Shown piece after piece: positions 16,553-25,577 of a stretch of DNA of 64,000 bases. The stretch lies in NCBI RefSeq assembly GCF_049847105.1, contig NZ_JBNCNS010000005.1, positions 62,001 to 126,000 on the forward strand. The letters are read 5' to 3'. The notes under the pieces were generated by a model. That model was given only the letters and a program-made list of their open reading frames with translations. It did not search any database and had not been told where the DNA came from. Positions within the stretch are counted from its first letter, which is position 1. Each line of letters opens with the position of its first letter. A program made the translations under genes and the position numbers. This DNA is from Gordonia sp049847105 (lineage in GTDB: Bacteria; Actinomycetota; Actinomycetes; Mycobacteriales; Mycobacteriaceae).

Positions 16553-17374
16553 CTACGGGTTGGCGGGGCCGTCGCCGCCGAGTCTGCGGTAGAAGCTGCC
16601 GACGATCGGGGCGACCACCGCGCGCGGGCTGTAACCACCTGCCACCGACATCGCCTTGGACAGGGTGCCCGGAACCACGCGCATCTTGTTGTTCTCCAAC
16701 GCATCCAGGCTCAACTCGGCGACCTTGACACTCGAGTGCCAGAGGAAATCGGGGACCACGCGATCGACGATCGAGGCATCCTTCGGATCGGGTGTCGAGG
16801 TGCGCACCGGGCCGGGTGCCAGCAGGGTCACGTGGACGCCCCGGGGGCCGACCTCGCCGCGCAGCGACTCGCTGAAGGAGTTCACGAAGGCCTTGGTGGC
16901 CGCATAGGTGGCGTTGTTGGGGATGGGCATGTTCCCGGCGGCCGAACCCACCATGAGGATGCCGCCGGAACCACGGCGCACCATCTGCGGCAGCACCGCC
17001 AGGGTCAGGTCATGGACGGCGTTCACATTCAGGCGGACCTGTGCGCGCTCGTAGTCGGGGTCGAGCTCGCTGAGGGCGCCGAACGTCGAGATGCCAGCGT
17101 TGTTGCAGAGGACGGGGACCTCGCGGTCGGCGAGCTCGGCGCAGAACACCTCGACGGCGGACGGATCCGACAGATCCACCGCTCGGACCTCGGCCTGGAC
17201 AGCGTGCTGGGCACGGATCTCTGCGGAGAGGTCTTCGAGGATGTCGCCGCGACGGGCGACCAGGACGAGCGAGTGGCCGCGCGCGGCCAATTCCCAGGCG
17301 AGGGCCATCCCGATACCCGATGAGGCGCCGGTCACCACGGCGCGGGCGGACTCGTTCGGCGCAGGTATACCCAT
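16553..17374 (-). CDS. Short-chain dehydrogenase/reductase (Rv2509-like)
   Basis: NAD(P)-dependent oxidoreductase of 273 aa with cofactor motif TGASSGIG (residues 15-22), NNAG, a Ser in the MVGSAAGNM strand and the catalytic pair YAATK. A VLVARRGD loop after beta-2 suggests NADPH. In mycobacteria the gene at this place (Rv2509) has been linked to mycolate-related ketoreduction; applying that here is an inference from position and similarity. Confidence 0.88.
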   Translation of the reverse strand: MGIPAPNESARAVVTGASSGIGMALAWELAARGHSLVLVARRGDILEDLSAEIRAQHAVQAEVRAVDLSDPSAVEVFCAELADREVPVLCNNAGISTFGALSELDPDYERAQVRLNVNAVHDLTLAVLPQMVRRGSGGILMVGSAAGNMPIPNNATYAATKAFVNSFSESLRGEVGPRGVHVTLLAPGPVRTSTPDPKDASIVDRVVPDFLWHSSVKVAELSLDALENNKMRVVPGTLSKAMSVAGGYSPRAVVAPIVGSFYRRLGGDGPANP

Positions 17375-17440
17375 GACAGAAATCCTAGTCGGGCGCCGAC
17401 CATCGGCCGGCGCCCGAGGGATCGTGCATCGGTCGCACCG

Positions 17441-19504
17441 TCAGGCGATGCCGGCGGCCACCTCGGTGCCCTGGCGGATGGCCCGCTTGGCGTCGAGTTC
17501 GGCAGCCAGGTCGGCACCGCCGATGACGTGGGTGGTCACGCCTGCCACGGTCAGCGGATCGACGAGCTCGCGCACCGATTCCTGACCCGCGCACACGACG
17601 ACGTTGTCGACCTCGAGCACACGCGTCTCGGTCACCGAGCCGTCCTCACCACGGAAGCTCAGGTGCAGGCCCTGATCGTCGATCTTGTCGTAGGTCGCTC
17701 CGCTGATCTGCTCGACGCCCTTCATCTTGACCGTGGCGCGGTGCACCCAGCCGGTGGTCTTGCCGAGCGACTTGCCCTGTCGGCCGGATTTGCGCTGCAC
17801 CAGGAACACCTCGCGCACCGCGGGGAGCGGGCGGGGCTTGGTGACGAAGCCGGGCTTGGAGAGGTCTTCGCTCACACCCCATTCCTGCTCCCACTCCTTG
17901 AGATTCAGGGTCGGCGACTCGTCGACGGTCAGGAACTCGGTGATGTCGAATCCGATTCCACCCGCCCCCATCACGGCGACCCGCTTGCCGATCTCCCGAT
18001 GACCGAGCACGGCATCGGCATAAGACATCACCATCGGATGATCGATGCCGGGGATCTCCGGCATCCGTGGGGTGACGCCGGTCGCCACGATCACCTCGTC
18101 GAACTTCGCCTCGATGATCTCGTCGGCCGTGATCCGGGTGTCGAGGTGCACCGTGACATTGTTGATCTCGAGTTGGCGGGTGTAGTAGCGGATGGTCTCG
18201 TTGAACTCTTCCTTGCCGGGAATCCTTGCGGCGATGGAGAACTGGCCACCGATGTGTTCGCCTGCCTCGTACAGGTGCACCTTGTGACCGCGCTGGGCGG
18301 CCGACACCGCCGCCGACAGGCCGGCCGGTCCGGCACCGATCACTGCGACTCGCTTCGCGCTGCGGGTGGCGCCGAGGGTGAGGGTGGTCTCGCGTCCCGC
18401 GCGCGGGTTGAGCAGACACGACACCTTCTTGCCGACGAACGCGTGATCGAGGCAGGCCTGGTTGCACCCGATGCAGGTGTTGATCTCGTCCGCGCGACCG
18501 GTCTCGGCTTTCGCGGCGAAGTCGGGGTCGGAGAGCAGCGGACGCGCCATCGAGATCGCGTCGACCTTGCCGCGCTCGAGGATCTCCTCGGCGATCTCGG
18601 GGGTGTTGATGCGGTTGCTGGCGATCAGTGGGATGGACACCTCGTCGCGGAGCCGTTCGGTGAACTTCACGAAGGCGGCCCGCGGCACCGACGTCACGAT
18701 GGTCGGCACACCGGCCTCATGCCAACCGATGTCGCTGTTGATCGCGTCCACACCGTATTCCTCGGCCTTGCGGGCCATGAGCGCGATCTCGTCCCAGGTC
18801 TGACCTTTGCGGACGAAATCGGCGATCGACTGACGAAGGATGACCGGGAAGTCGCGCGGCACCTGACGGCGGATCTCCTTGATGATTTCGACCAGGAAGC
18901 GTTGCCGGTTCTCGGTGGAGCCGCCCCACTTGTCGGTGCGGTCGTTGGTGTGCGGGCAGAGGAATTGGTTGATCAGATAACCCTCGCCGCCCATGATCTC
19001 GATGGCGTCGTATCCCGCCTTACGGGCGAGTTTCGCGGAGCGTCCGAAGGAGCGGATGACATGCCAGATGATCTGTTCGGTCATCTTCAGATGCTTGAAC
19101 GGATGAATGGGGGAGGGCTCCGAGCCCGCGGCGACCTTCAGCGGTGTGTAACCGTACCGGCCCGCATGGATGAGCTGCATCGCGATCTTGCCGTCCTCGC
19201 GGTGAACGGCGCGTGTGATCCGTTGGTGCCGCTTCACATCCGCGACATTGGTCATCTTCCCGGCAAAGGGCAGCAGGAGCCCGGTACGTGACGAGCTGAA
19301 GCCGCCGGTGATGATCAAACCGACCCCTCCGCGAGCGCGCTCGGCGTAGTAGGCGGCGAGCTTGTCGGTGTCCCAGACGCGATCCTCGAGGCCGGTGTGC
19401 ATCGAACCCATGATCAGACGATTCTTCAGGGTCGTCCCGCCGAGCTGCATGGGCTCGAAGAGTCTCGGGTAGTGCGGATTCGGTGCGGTCGTGTGGGCTG
19501 ACAT
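17441..19504 (-). CDS. fadH: NADPH-dependent 2,4-dienoyl-CoA reductase
   Basis: Iron-sulphur flavoenzyme (687 aa) that removes conjugated double bonds during beta-oxidation of unsaturated fatty acids. The N-terminal half is an old-yellow-enzyme TIM barrel (FMN; GGSTENRQRFL). It is followed by the 4Fe-4S cysteines CIGCNQACLDH...VSCLLNP, then a Rossmann FAD domain (VIGAGPAGLSAA) and an NADP domain (VMGAGGIGFD). The full length agrees with bacterial FadH. It lies 40 nt after padR on the same strand, so a PadR-controlled operon is likely. Confidence 0.93.
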   Translation of the reverse strand: MSAHTTAPNPHYPRLFEPMQLGGTTLKNRLIMGSMHTGLEDRVWDTDKLAAYYAERARGGVGLIITGGFSSSRTGLLLPFAGKMTNVADVKRHQRITRAVHREDGKIAMQLIHAGRYGYTPLKVAAGSEPSPIHPFKHLKMTEQIIWHVIRSFGRSAKLARKAGYDAIEIMGGEGYLINQFLCPHTNDRTDKWGGSTENRQRFLVEIIKEIRRQVPRDFPVILRQSIADFVRKGQTWDEIALMARKAEEYGVDAINSDIGWHEAGVPTIVTSVPRAAFVKFTERLRDEVSIPLIASNRINTPEIAEEILERGKVDAISMARPLLSDPDFAAKAETGRADEINTCIGCNQACLDHAFVGKKVSCLLNPRAGRETTLTLGATRSAKRVAVIGAGPAGLSAAVSAAQRGHKVHLYEAGEHIGGQFSIAARIPGKEEFNETIRYYTRQLEINNVTVHLDTRITADEIIEAKFDEVIVATGVTPRMPEIPGIDHPMVMSYADAVLGHREIGKRVAVMGAGGIGFDITEFLTVDESPTLNLKEWEQEWGVSEDLSKPGFVTKPRPLPAVREVFLVQRKSGRQGKSLGKTTGWVHRATVKMKGVEQISGATYDKIDDQGLHLSFRGEDGSVTETRVLEVDNVVVCAGQESVRELVDPLTVAGVTTHVIGGADLAAELDAKRAIRQGTEVAAGIA

Positions 19505-19544
19505 GGCGACCTTTCGGATCGAAGGGATGACCGGATGAGGCCGG

Positions 19545-20090
19545 TCAGGCGGACAGCTCTCGTTCGAGTGCGGCGATGACCTCGTCGCACCATTCGATGA
19601 AGCCTGCTTCTTGGCGGATACCGCCGCGCAGCACCAGATACTGATGCAGTTTGCGGCCGTTCAGCGTGTCCGGATCGGGGTAGTAGCTCTCCTCGAATCC
19701 GGTGAAGATCTTGAGCTGGGCGACGTGCTCATCGCGGTGCACCTTCAGTTCGCCGATGATGGCGGCGAGGTCACCGAACTCGGCCGCCCGCAGCTTGACC
19801 CCCAGGTCACTCCGCAGAGGCTGCATCGGCGTGGGACTCGTCGCCCACGCCGACAGGACCTCGCGTCCGCCGTCGGAGATGGTGTAGACCTTCTTGTCCG
19901 GCCGGCCGTCCTGGGTGATCGACTCGAAACTGACCAGCCCATCGGAGTGGAGCTTCTTGAGTGTGCGATAGATCTGCTGATGCGTCGCCGACCAGAAGTA
20001 ACCGATCGACCTGTCGAACTGCCGACCGATCTCGTAACCCGTGCCGGGTCGTTCGGCCAGCGACACGAGAATCGCATGCTCGAGTGCCAT
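19545..20090 (-). CDS. PadR family transcriptional regulator
   Basis: A 181-aa repressor with the PadR winged helix (MALEHAILVSLAERPGTGYE, then QQIYRTLKKLHSDGLV) and a C-terminal helical VirR-type dimerisation part. It is upstream of fadH on the same strand, and a dyad AGTGCA-CCCA-TGCACT lies 15-30 nt before its start, consistent with autorepression of padR-fadH. The inducing ligand is unknown; a fatty acyl or phenolic compound is only a guess. Confidence 0.9.
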   Translation of the reverse strand: MALEHAILVSLAERPGTGYEIGRQFDRSIGYFWSATHQQIYRTLKKLHSDGLVSFESITQDGRPDKKVYTISDGGREVLSAWATSPTPMQPLRSDLGVKLRAAEFGDLAAIIGELKVHRDEHVAQLKIFTGFEESYYPDPDTLNGRKLHQYLVLRGGIRQEAGFIEWCDEVIAALERELSA

Positions 20091-20104
20091 GGGATCACGC
20101 TAAC

Positions 20105-20120
20105 AGTGCACCCATGCACT
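20105..20120. promoter_or_regulatory. Inverted repeat AGTGCA-CCCA-TGCACT before padR
   Basis: Perfect 6-4-6 dyad directly upstream of the padR start, positioned to overlap its promoter or leader. Candidate PadR operator controlling padR and fadH; binding is inferred from position only. Confidence 0.5.
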
Positions 20121-20161
20121 ATGCAACTAGGTTCATATGCCAGTCGATGTGAACGCGGTCG

Positions 20162-21319
20162 TCAGTCCTGTCCGTCCGTGCCGGAATCGGCCGGCTGCCC
20201 GCCCATCATCGACAGCATCGGCGAGCCTCCCTGCCGTAGGAATCGGACGACAAGTGACGTGGCCAGGGCCAGGGCTGCGATGTTGAGCCAGGTCGTGTAG
20301 TTCCAGGAGATCCCTCCCTCGGGTAGGTGTGCCGAGGACGGATCCGGTATGAGGTTCAGGAGGTGGAACACGATCTCGATGATGTAGCCGGTGGTCACCA
20401 TCGCCACGTAGAAGACCAGTGTGATCCGCACGGTCATCGCCATCCCGTAGTACTTCCGATAGATGTTGAGGATCGGCAGGATGAGCAGATCGGCGAAGAT
20501 GAATGCCATCACACCGCCGAAGCTGATCCCGCCGGTCCACAGCACGACGGCCAGAGGCACGTTGCCAACAGAGCAGACGAAGCTGAAAGCCGCGACAATG
20601 GGGCCGATGAGCGGTCCCCAGATGGCGGCGACCACGTCATTGTCCTGGAGGAACAGTCCCTGCCAGAATGCGTCGGGCACCCAGGCGCCGATGGCGCCGG
20701 CGATCACCAGCCCGGCGGCGAGGTCTTTCCAGGTGGCCGCCCATTCCATGACGAAGACATTCGATACCGCCGTGAGACCTTTGCCGGAGAACAATCGCGT
20801 CAAGAAGCCTCCGTCACCGTCGACGGACATGTTCATCGCCGCGTGACCTTCCATCGATCCGGCAAACCCCTTGTCTGCCTGTTCGTGTGCCGCGTCGAGA
20901 ATCTTGGTGCGCAGTACCACCCGGAACAGCATTGCGACGATGACGACGATGAGCGGTCCCGCGATGAACTCGGCCAGGGTGAACTGCCAGCCCATCAGGA
21001 TCGCAAGGATGACACCGAGTTCGATGACGAGGTTGGTCGAGGCGATTTCGAAAGCCATCGCAGCGGTGAAGTCGGCACCGCGACGAAACAGCGAACGGGC
21101 CAGGGCGACCGACGCGTACGAACACGATGACGAGGCCATTCCGAATCCTGTTGCCACCGCCAGCGTCCGTGGCCGGTGGTCGCCGAGCGCACGCACGATC
21201 GTCGATCGACGAACGACCGCCTGGATCATCGCCGAAAGGGCGAACCCGAATACCAGTGCCCACAGGATGTTCCACGCCATCGTGCCGGCGAGGCCGAGAG
21301 CGTGAACGATCGCATGCAA
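20162..21319 (-). CDS. Permease of the ArsP_1/DUF318 family
   Basis: Integral membrane protein of 385 aa with about eight hydrophobic segments split by a cytoplasmic loop near the middle (residues about 145-185). The conserved paired motifs SSSCSYAS and CSVGNVP are those of the ArsP_1/DUF318 permeases; some members export organoarsenicals, most have no known substrate. Two Cys lie in these motifs. The gene is 71 nt upstream of padR on the same strand. No arsenic genes are nearby, so no substrate is proposed. Confidence 0.82.
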   Translation of the reverse strand: MHAIVHALGLAGTMAWNILWALVFGFALSAMIQAVVRRSTIVRALGDHRPRTLAVATGFGMASSSCSYASVALARSLFRRGADFTAAMAFEIASTNLVIELGVILAILMGWQFTLAEFIAGPLIVVIVAMLFRVVLRTKILDAAHEQADKGFAGSMEGHAAMNMSVDGDGGFLTRLFSGKGLTAVSNVFVMEWAATWKDLAAGLVIAGAIGAWVPDAFWQGLFLQDNDVVAAIWGPLIGPIVAAFSFVCSVGNVPLAVVLWTGGISFGGVMAFIFADLLILPILNIYRKYYGMAMTVRITLVFYVAMVTTGYIIEIVFHLLNLIPDPSSAHLPEGGISWNYTTWLNIAALALATSLVVRFLRQGGSPMLSMMGGQPADSGTDGQD

Positions 21320-21405
21320 CGACGTCCTCCGATCTGTCTCCGATCAGCCCATCGTCGGCCTGTTGGGCACCAGTGTGCCCGATCGGTCGTTCACAGAGGC
21401 CGATG

Positions 21406-23085
21406 TCACACGGATGCGAACGTGTGCCGGAGTGTGTACAGACATCCGTTGCGGAGCTCGAGGACGTCGTCGGCGATCTCCGTCACCCGGGCATCGTGCG
21501 TGATGAGCAGGGTGGACCGTCCATGCGCGAGGCGGCGCAGCGGTTCGAGGATGCGTTGTGCGGTGGCGTCGTCGAGGCCTGAGGTGGGTTCGTCCAGAAT
21601 CAGGACCGGGCTGTCGCGGAGAAATGCACGGGCCATGGCGATCCGTTGCCGCTGACCGCCGGACAGCGTCAGTCCGTCCTCGCCGAGGGGCGCGTCATAA
21701 CCGAGCGGGAGATCCGAGATGAATCCATCGGCATCCGCCGCGATGGCGGCGCTGATGATCTCGGCACGGGATGCCTCGGGGCGACCGTAGGCGATGTTGT
21801 CGGCGACTGTGGCCGCCTTGATGATCGGCTGCTGGGGGAGGAGAGTGACGTGATCGCGGATGGAACGGCCGGTCAAGGTGGTGAAGTCGTTGCCGCCGAG
21901 CATGATCCGACCGTCATCGGGATTCTCGAAGCGGCACAGCAGTGACGCCAGGGTCGACTTCCCGGCACCGCTGCCCCCGACGAGGGCGGTGATCTCGCCG
22001 GGACGCAGGTCCAGCGAGACGTCGTCGAGGATGGTGGCCCCGCCGCGGCGGAGCGTCACGCCGCGGACCGCGACGTCGTGACCGGGCCCGGTGTGTACCA
22101 CCGCATCCTCGCGATCCGAGTCGGTGGGGACGAGGTCGAGGAGTTCGGAGATCCGTTCCGCGCTCACCGCGGCGGAGGCAAGCGACAGGCGGACCTCCGC
22201 GAGCTCCTGCATCTTCGGATACAGCATGCCGAGGTAGCCGGTGAGCGCGAGCAGCTGTCCGACGCTCAGGGCGCCGTGGCGCACCTGCCAGACGCCCGCG
22301 ACGGCGATGGCGAGGGTGACCACCACCTGTCCGAAACCCATGACGGCACCGAATCCGGCCTCGATCCGGGTCTGTGACATCCGTGCGCCCAGCCAGGTGA
22401 CACCGTGACGGTGCAGTCGCGCGTGTTCGCGGTCCTGCTGGTTGTAGGCGACTGCGGTCTCGTGCCCGCTGAGGGCGGTCTGGACCGCGATGGCGATGTC
22501 GGCGTTGGCGGTTCGTTCGTCGCGGGTGACGACCGTCTGGCGGCGACCGTAGTAGGCCGAGATCGCCCACAGGATCGGCACCGCCGCGATGGCGACCAGC
22601 GCGACCTGCCAACTCATGATGAACGCCGCGACGACGAGACCGACGGTGTTGGCCACCGCGATGACGAACTGCATGACACCGGACCCGACGAGGTACTCGA
22701 CGGCCTCGAGGTCGCCGGAGTGCCGGGTCACGAGGTCGCCGAGGCCGAACCGCCGATGGATGACCGGATTGAGCCGCTGCACATGGGCGAACAGCGAATC
22801 GCGCAGGCGGAGGACCACCCGTTCGGAGATGCCGATGGCGGTGACCTGGCCGTAGTAGTCCGCGGCGGTGGAAACCGCGGTGATGAGCAGCCACAGGACC
22901 GCCAATCTGGCGAAGCCGACGGCGTTGTCGGCGGTGAGGGCTCCGTCGATCACATCGGAGAGCACGAAGATCGCGACGATCTCGCAACCGGTGGCGACGA
23001 GCAGAAGCGTTGCGGCCAGCGCGAACCGGGCACCTTCGCCCTTGAGGGTCGGGAAGAAGCGGCGGAATGCGTCGCGTGCGGTCAT
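21406..23085 (-). CDS. ABC exporter half-transporter (fused membrane and ATPase domains)
   Basis: A 559-aa transporter with six predicted membrane helices in the first ~300 residues and an ATP-binding cassette after them. Walker A is VGGSGAGKSTL, the signature LSGGQRQRIAMARAF, Walker B VLILDEPTSGLDD, and the H-loop lies in LLITHD. The layout is a type IV (MsbA/CydCD-like) exporter half; as no partner gene is adjacent it probably homodimerises. The substrate cannot be inferred. Confidence 0.9.
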   Translation of the reverse strand: MTARDAFRRFFPTLKGEGARFALAATLLLVATGCEIVAIFVLSDVIDGALTADNAVGFARLAVLWLLITAVSTAADYYGQVTAIGISERVVLRLRDSLFAHVQRLNPVIHRRFGLGDLVTRHSGDLEAVEYLVGSGVMQFVIAVANTVGLVVAAFIMSWQVALVAIAAVPILWAISAYYGRRQTVVTRDERTANADIAIAVQTALSGHETAVAYNQQDREHARLHRHGVTWLGARMSQTRIEAGFGAVMGFGQVVVTLAIAVAGVWQVRHGALSVGQLLALTGYLGMLYPKMQELAEVRLSLASAAVSAERISELLDLVPTDSDREDAVVHTGPGHDVAVRGVTLRRGGATILDDVSLDLRPGEITALVGGSGAGKSTLASLLCRFENPDDGRIMLGGNDFTTLTGRSIRDHVTLLPQQPIIKAATVADNIAYGRPEASRAEIISAAIAADADGFISDLPLGYDAPLGEDGLTLSGGQRQRIAMARAFLRDSPVLILDEPTSGLDDATAQRILEPLRRLAHGRSTLLITHDARVTEIADDVLELRNGCLYTLRHTFASV

Positions 23086-23181
23086 CCTGTGATCCGATCG
23101 ATGACGTGCGACGTTCCGGGACCATACGTGCGGCCATATGGCCCCGGAACGCTGCGTGGGGTGGTCAGAACCGTGGAGTGC

Positions 23182-23313
23182 TCAGAACCACACCCAGTCC
23201 CACCGGTGCAGACGCCGGTTCCAGACGCGGCGACGGCGACGCTTGCGCGGCGGTGCGGGGTGGTGCTGCTGCGGGCGAGGGCCGTTTCCGGGCTTGGGTC
23301 CTGGCTGAGGCAT
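23182..23313 (-). CDS. 43-aa Pro/Arg/Trp-rich peptide, function unknown
   Basis: Tiny gene beginning MPQPGPKPGN. It has a proline-rich first half, a run RKRRRRR and an aromatic tail WNRRLHRWDWVWF. An AAGGAG ribosome site sits 8 nt before the ATG on the minus strand, which is the main reason to call it a gene. It lies between a membrane-protein gene and the ABC exporter, all on the same strand. The charge and tryptophan pattern would suit membrane or nucleic-acid binding. I recognise no family. Confidence 0.65.
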   Translation of the reverse strand: MPQPGPKPGNGPRPQQHHPAPPRKRRRRRVWNRRLHRWDWVWF

Positions 23314-23423
23314 GAGTGCTTCTCCTTGTGTTACGGCCGGCAACTCTGCCGACGTGGAGAAAGCTATGGGTGTCACCTTCGGATGGCCTTGGTCGTAGCT
23401 GCGAGAATGCTGTCAGCCCAGGA

Positions 23424-23858
23424 CTACGCCGGCGCCGACAACAGGGCGACGCCGAGCCAGACGAGCGCGACCACCTTGATGATCTCGAGCACCACGTAGA
23501 CGAGATGTGCATGACTGCGTGGGCCCTCGTGGCCGGCGAGGACCGCATCAGAGCGGCGCGTGAGCCGCGGGCGGACCGCTATCAGTTGGATGGCCAGCAT
23601 CGCCATGGCCACGCCGGCAGTGACCGTGATCGTGCTGCCCGAGAAAGTGCCTGCGATGAGGGCCACGACGATGACGACCGACCACAGGGTCTCAGCGGTA
23701 TTGAGCGCGCGGAACACCAGCCGTCCGATACCCAGGCCGATGGGCAGAGTCACCCCGGGAGCCCGGAACTTGAGCGGCGCCTCGAGGAACGAGATCGCCA
23801 GCACCATACCGAGCCAGATGAACGTGACCGCGACGACGACCGCTGAAGCCGTGTTCAT
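23424..23858 (-). CDS. Small integral membrane protein translated with Hmp
   Basis: A 144-residue protein with four hydrophobic helices (starting ASAVVVAVTFIWLGMVLAIS, then AETLWSVVIVVALIAG, TVTAGVAMAMLAIQLIAV and YVVLEIIKVVALVWLGVALL). Its ATG overlaps the hmp stop by 4 nt, so it is very probably part of the nsrR-hmp operon and responsive to nitric oxide. Conserved-looking charged or polar residues (FLEAP, HAHLVY) sit at helix ends. I do not recognise a named family. Confidence 0.82.
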   Translation of the reverse strand: MNTASAVVVAVTFIWLGMVLAISFLEAPLKFRAPGVTLPIGLGIGRLVFRALNTAETLWSVVIVVALIAGTFSGSTITVTAGVAMAMLAIQLIAVRPRLTRRSDAVLAGHEGPRSHAHLVYVVLEIIKVVALVWLGVALLSAPA

Positions 23859-25042
23859 CGGGCACCGGACCGCAACAACTCTGGTCCGAAGGCCTCGTAG
23901 TGAATGCGGCTCTCGGCGACATCATGAAGGAGGAAGGCTTCGCGCATCGACGAAAGGAATCCGGTCGGTCCGCAGAGCAGTACCAGAGAATGCTCGCTGA
24001 TGTCGATGTCCTGCAACGACATCTGACCGACCCGGATGGTGTCCGACAGGATGTGCGGTGACGCATTCTCGTACCACTGGAACAACCGGCCGTCGGGCAG
24101 CGACTCCACCAGGGCGGCGAGTTGCCCGCGATGGGGCTGCCGGTCTCGGGAGCGATCCGCATGTAACACCGTCACGCGACGACGGTCGCCCTGCTCGGCC
24201 ATCGCGGTGAGTAGGCCGATGACAGGTGTGCAGCCGATGCCGGCTGATGCCAGCATGATCGGCGCGTCGTCCTCTGGCAGTACCAGATCGCCGAAGGGAC
24301 TGCTGACCCGCAACAGATCGCCCTCGAAGACATGCTCGTGCAGGTGCGCCGAGACCTCGCCCGCGAGTTTCACGCTGAATCGCCACTCCGGGATGCCGGG
24401 TGCGCCGGTGAGGCTGTACTGCCGGATCTGCTGGGCACCGTCGGTGAGCGGAACCTGGACCGAGATGTACTGTCCTGGACGGAAACACGGTAACCGACCG
24501 GTGTCGGCGCGGGCTGTGAGGGTCAGCGAGATGGTGTCCGGGGAGATCTGCGCGCGCTCGGTCACCATGGCGTCGCGCCACACGTCGCCCGGTGTGACTT
24601 CGGCGTGGGCATACAGGTCTGCTTCGGTTTCGATCAGCAGATCCGCCATGTCCCAGTACAACTGATCCCACGCATCGGCGACCGGTGCTGTCACGGCGTC
24701 GCCGAGCACGTCGACGATGGCGGCGAACAGGTGTTCGTGCACCACCGCGTACTGATCGCGGGTCACGCCGAGCGATGCGTGCTTGTGTGCGATCCGGTCG
24801 AGGATGAAACTCTGACGTCGAGCATCCGGCTCGAGCTGCAGCCGCGCGAATGCAGCGATCGATCCGGCAAGGGCCTGCGGTTGTTCTCCGCTCTTCTGAT
24901 GGGTTCGGTTGAACAGGTCGTCGTGCAGTTCGGGATGTGCGGCGAACATTCCGCGGTAGAACCGCTGGGTGATCTCGGCCAGCCCGCCCTCGACGGCGGG
25001 CAGGGTGGCAGCGATGGTGGCGCGTTGGGCGTCGGACAGCAT
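23855..25042 (-). CDS. hmp: Flavohaemoprotein, nitric oxide dioxygenase
   Basis: Converts NO and O2 to nitrate with NAD(P)H. The 395-aa product has an N-terminal globin domain (distal Tyr29 in RFYRGMF, proximal His88 in IAHKHASLG), a ferredoxin-reductase FAD domain (RQYSLTG) and an NAD domain (GIGCTPVIGL, LLCGPTGF). It lies 31 nt after an NsrR-type regulator and overlaps the next gene. Regulation by NO through NsrR follows from that context and from known Streptomyces nsrR-hmpA pairs. Confidence 0.95.
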   Translation of the reverse strand: MLSDAQRATIAATLPAVEGGLAEITQRFYRGMFAAHPELHDDLFNRTHQKSGEQPQALAGSIAAFARLQLEPDARRQSFILDRIAHKHASLGVTRDQYAVVHEHLFAAIVDVLGDAVTAPVADAWDQLYWDMADLLIETEADLYAHAEVTPGDVWRDAMVTERAQISPDTISLTLTARADTGRLPCFRPGQYISVQVPLTDGAQQIRQYSLTGAPGIPEWRFSVKLAGEVSAHLHEHVFEGDLLRVSSPFGDLVLPEDDAPIMLASAGIGCTPVIGLLTAMAEQGDRRRVTVLHADRSRDRQPHRGQLAALVESLPDGRLFQWYENASPHILSDTIRVGQMSLQDIDISEHSLVLLCGPTGFLSSMREAFLLHDVAESRIHYEAFGPELLRSGAR

Positions 25043-25073
25043 GTTGACTCCGATCCTTCGGTGGCGTTTCCCG

Positions 25074-25577
25074 TCAGGGGTTCTGGGTCAGGTTTGGGGC
25101 GTCCGGTAGATCGTGGGACCCGGCGGGGGCAGGGCGGGACGCGAGAGACAGCAGGACGGCGGCGGTGGGTTCATGGATGAGATCCGCGACCGAGTGGTCG
25201 TCGAGACTCTCGAAGAACGCCACGCGGGCACGTGCGAGTGCGCCGCGGAGGCGGCATGCGTTCCGCAGCGGACAGGGTTGCGGGCCGTCGCAATCGACCA
25301 CCTCACCGTCGCCCTCGAGGGTGGACGCCAACCAGCCGATTCGCGCGTCGCGGCCGAGAGCGGTGATGGCGAGACCTCCGGCGCGTCCTCGGCGCGCATG
25401 GACCACGCCCATCTCGGACAGGCGTCCCACCACCTTGGCGATATGGGTGTACGGCACGGCAAGCTCGTTCGCCAATTGCCTGGTCGTCATCGGCGTTGTG
25501 GTCGTGGAGTTCTCGATGGGGACGGCCAGACGCATCACCACCCGCAGGCCGATGTCGGTGAACCGGGTCAGCTGCAT
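25074..25577 (-). CDS. nsrR: NsrR-type Rrf2 family iron-sulphur regulator
   Basis: NO-sensing repressor of 167 aa. The N-terminal winged helix (MQLTRFTDIGLRVVMRL...NELAVPYTHIAKVVGRL) is typical of Rrf2 proteins. Three cysteines, 96, 102 and 108, have the C-X5-C-X5-C spacing of the 4Fe-4S ligands of Streptomyces NsrR. It directly precedes hmp. The start at 25577 (MQLTRF) fits the family; a frame from 25613 adds 12 residues overlapping an AT-rich promoter segment. Confidence 0.88.
   Translation of the reverse strand: MQLTRFTDIGLRVVMRLAVPIENSTTTTPMTTRQLANELAVPYTHIAKVVGRLSEMGVVHARRGRAGGLAITALGRDARIGWLASTLEGDGEVVDCDGPQPCPLRNACRLRGALARARVAFFESLDDHSVADLIHEPTAAVLLSLASRPAPAGSHDLPDAPNLTQNP

Noticed and set aside
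15869..17323. 484-codon plus-strand frame opposite orn and the SDR gene
   Set aside because: Spans two convincing genes on the other strand and an intergenic region; no recognisable domain.
17528..19291. 587-codon plus-strand frame opposite fadH
   Set aside because: Shadow of fadH; composition biased and no motif, while fadH has all family motifs.
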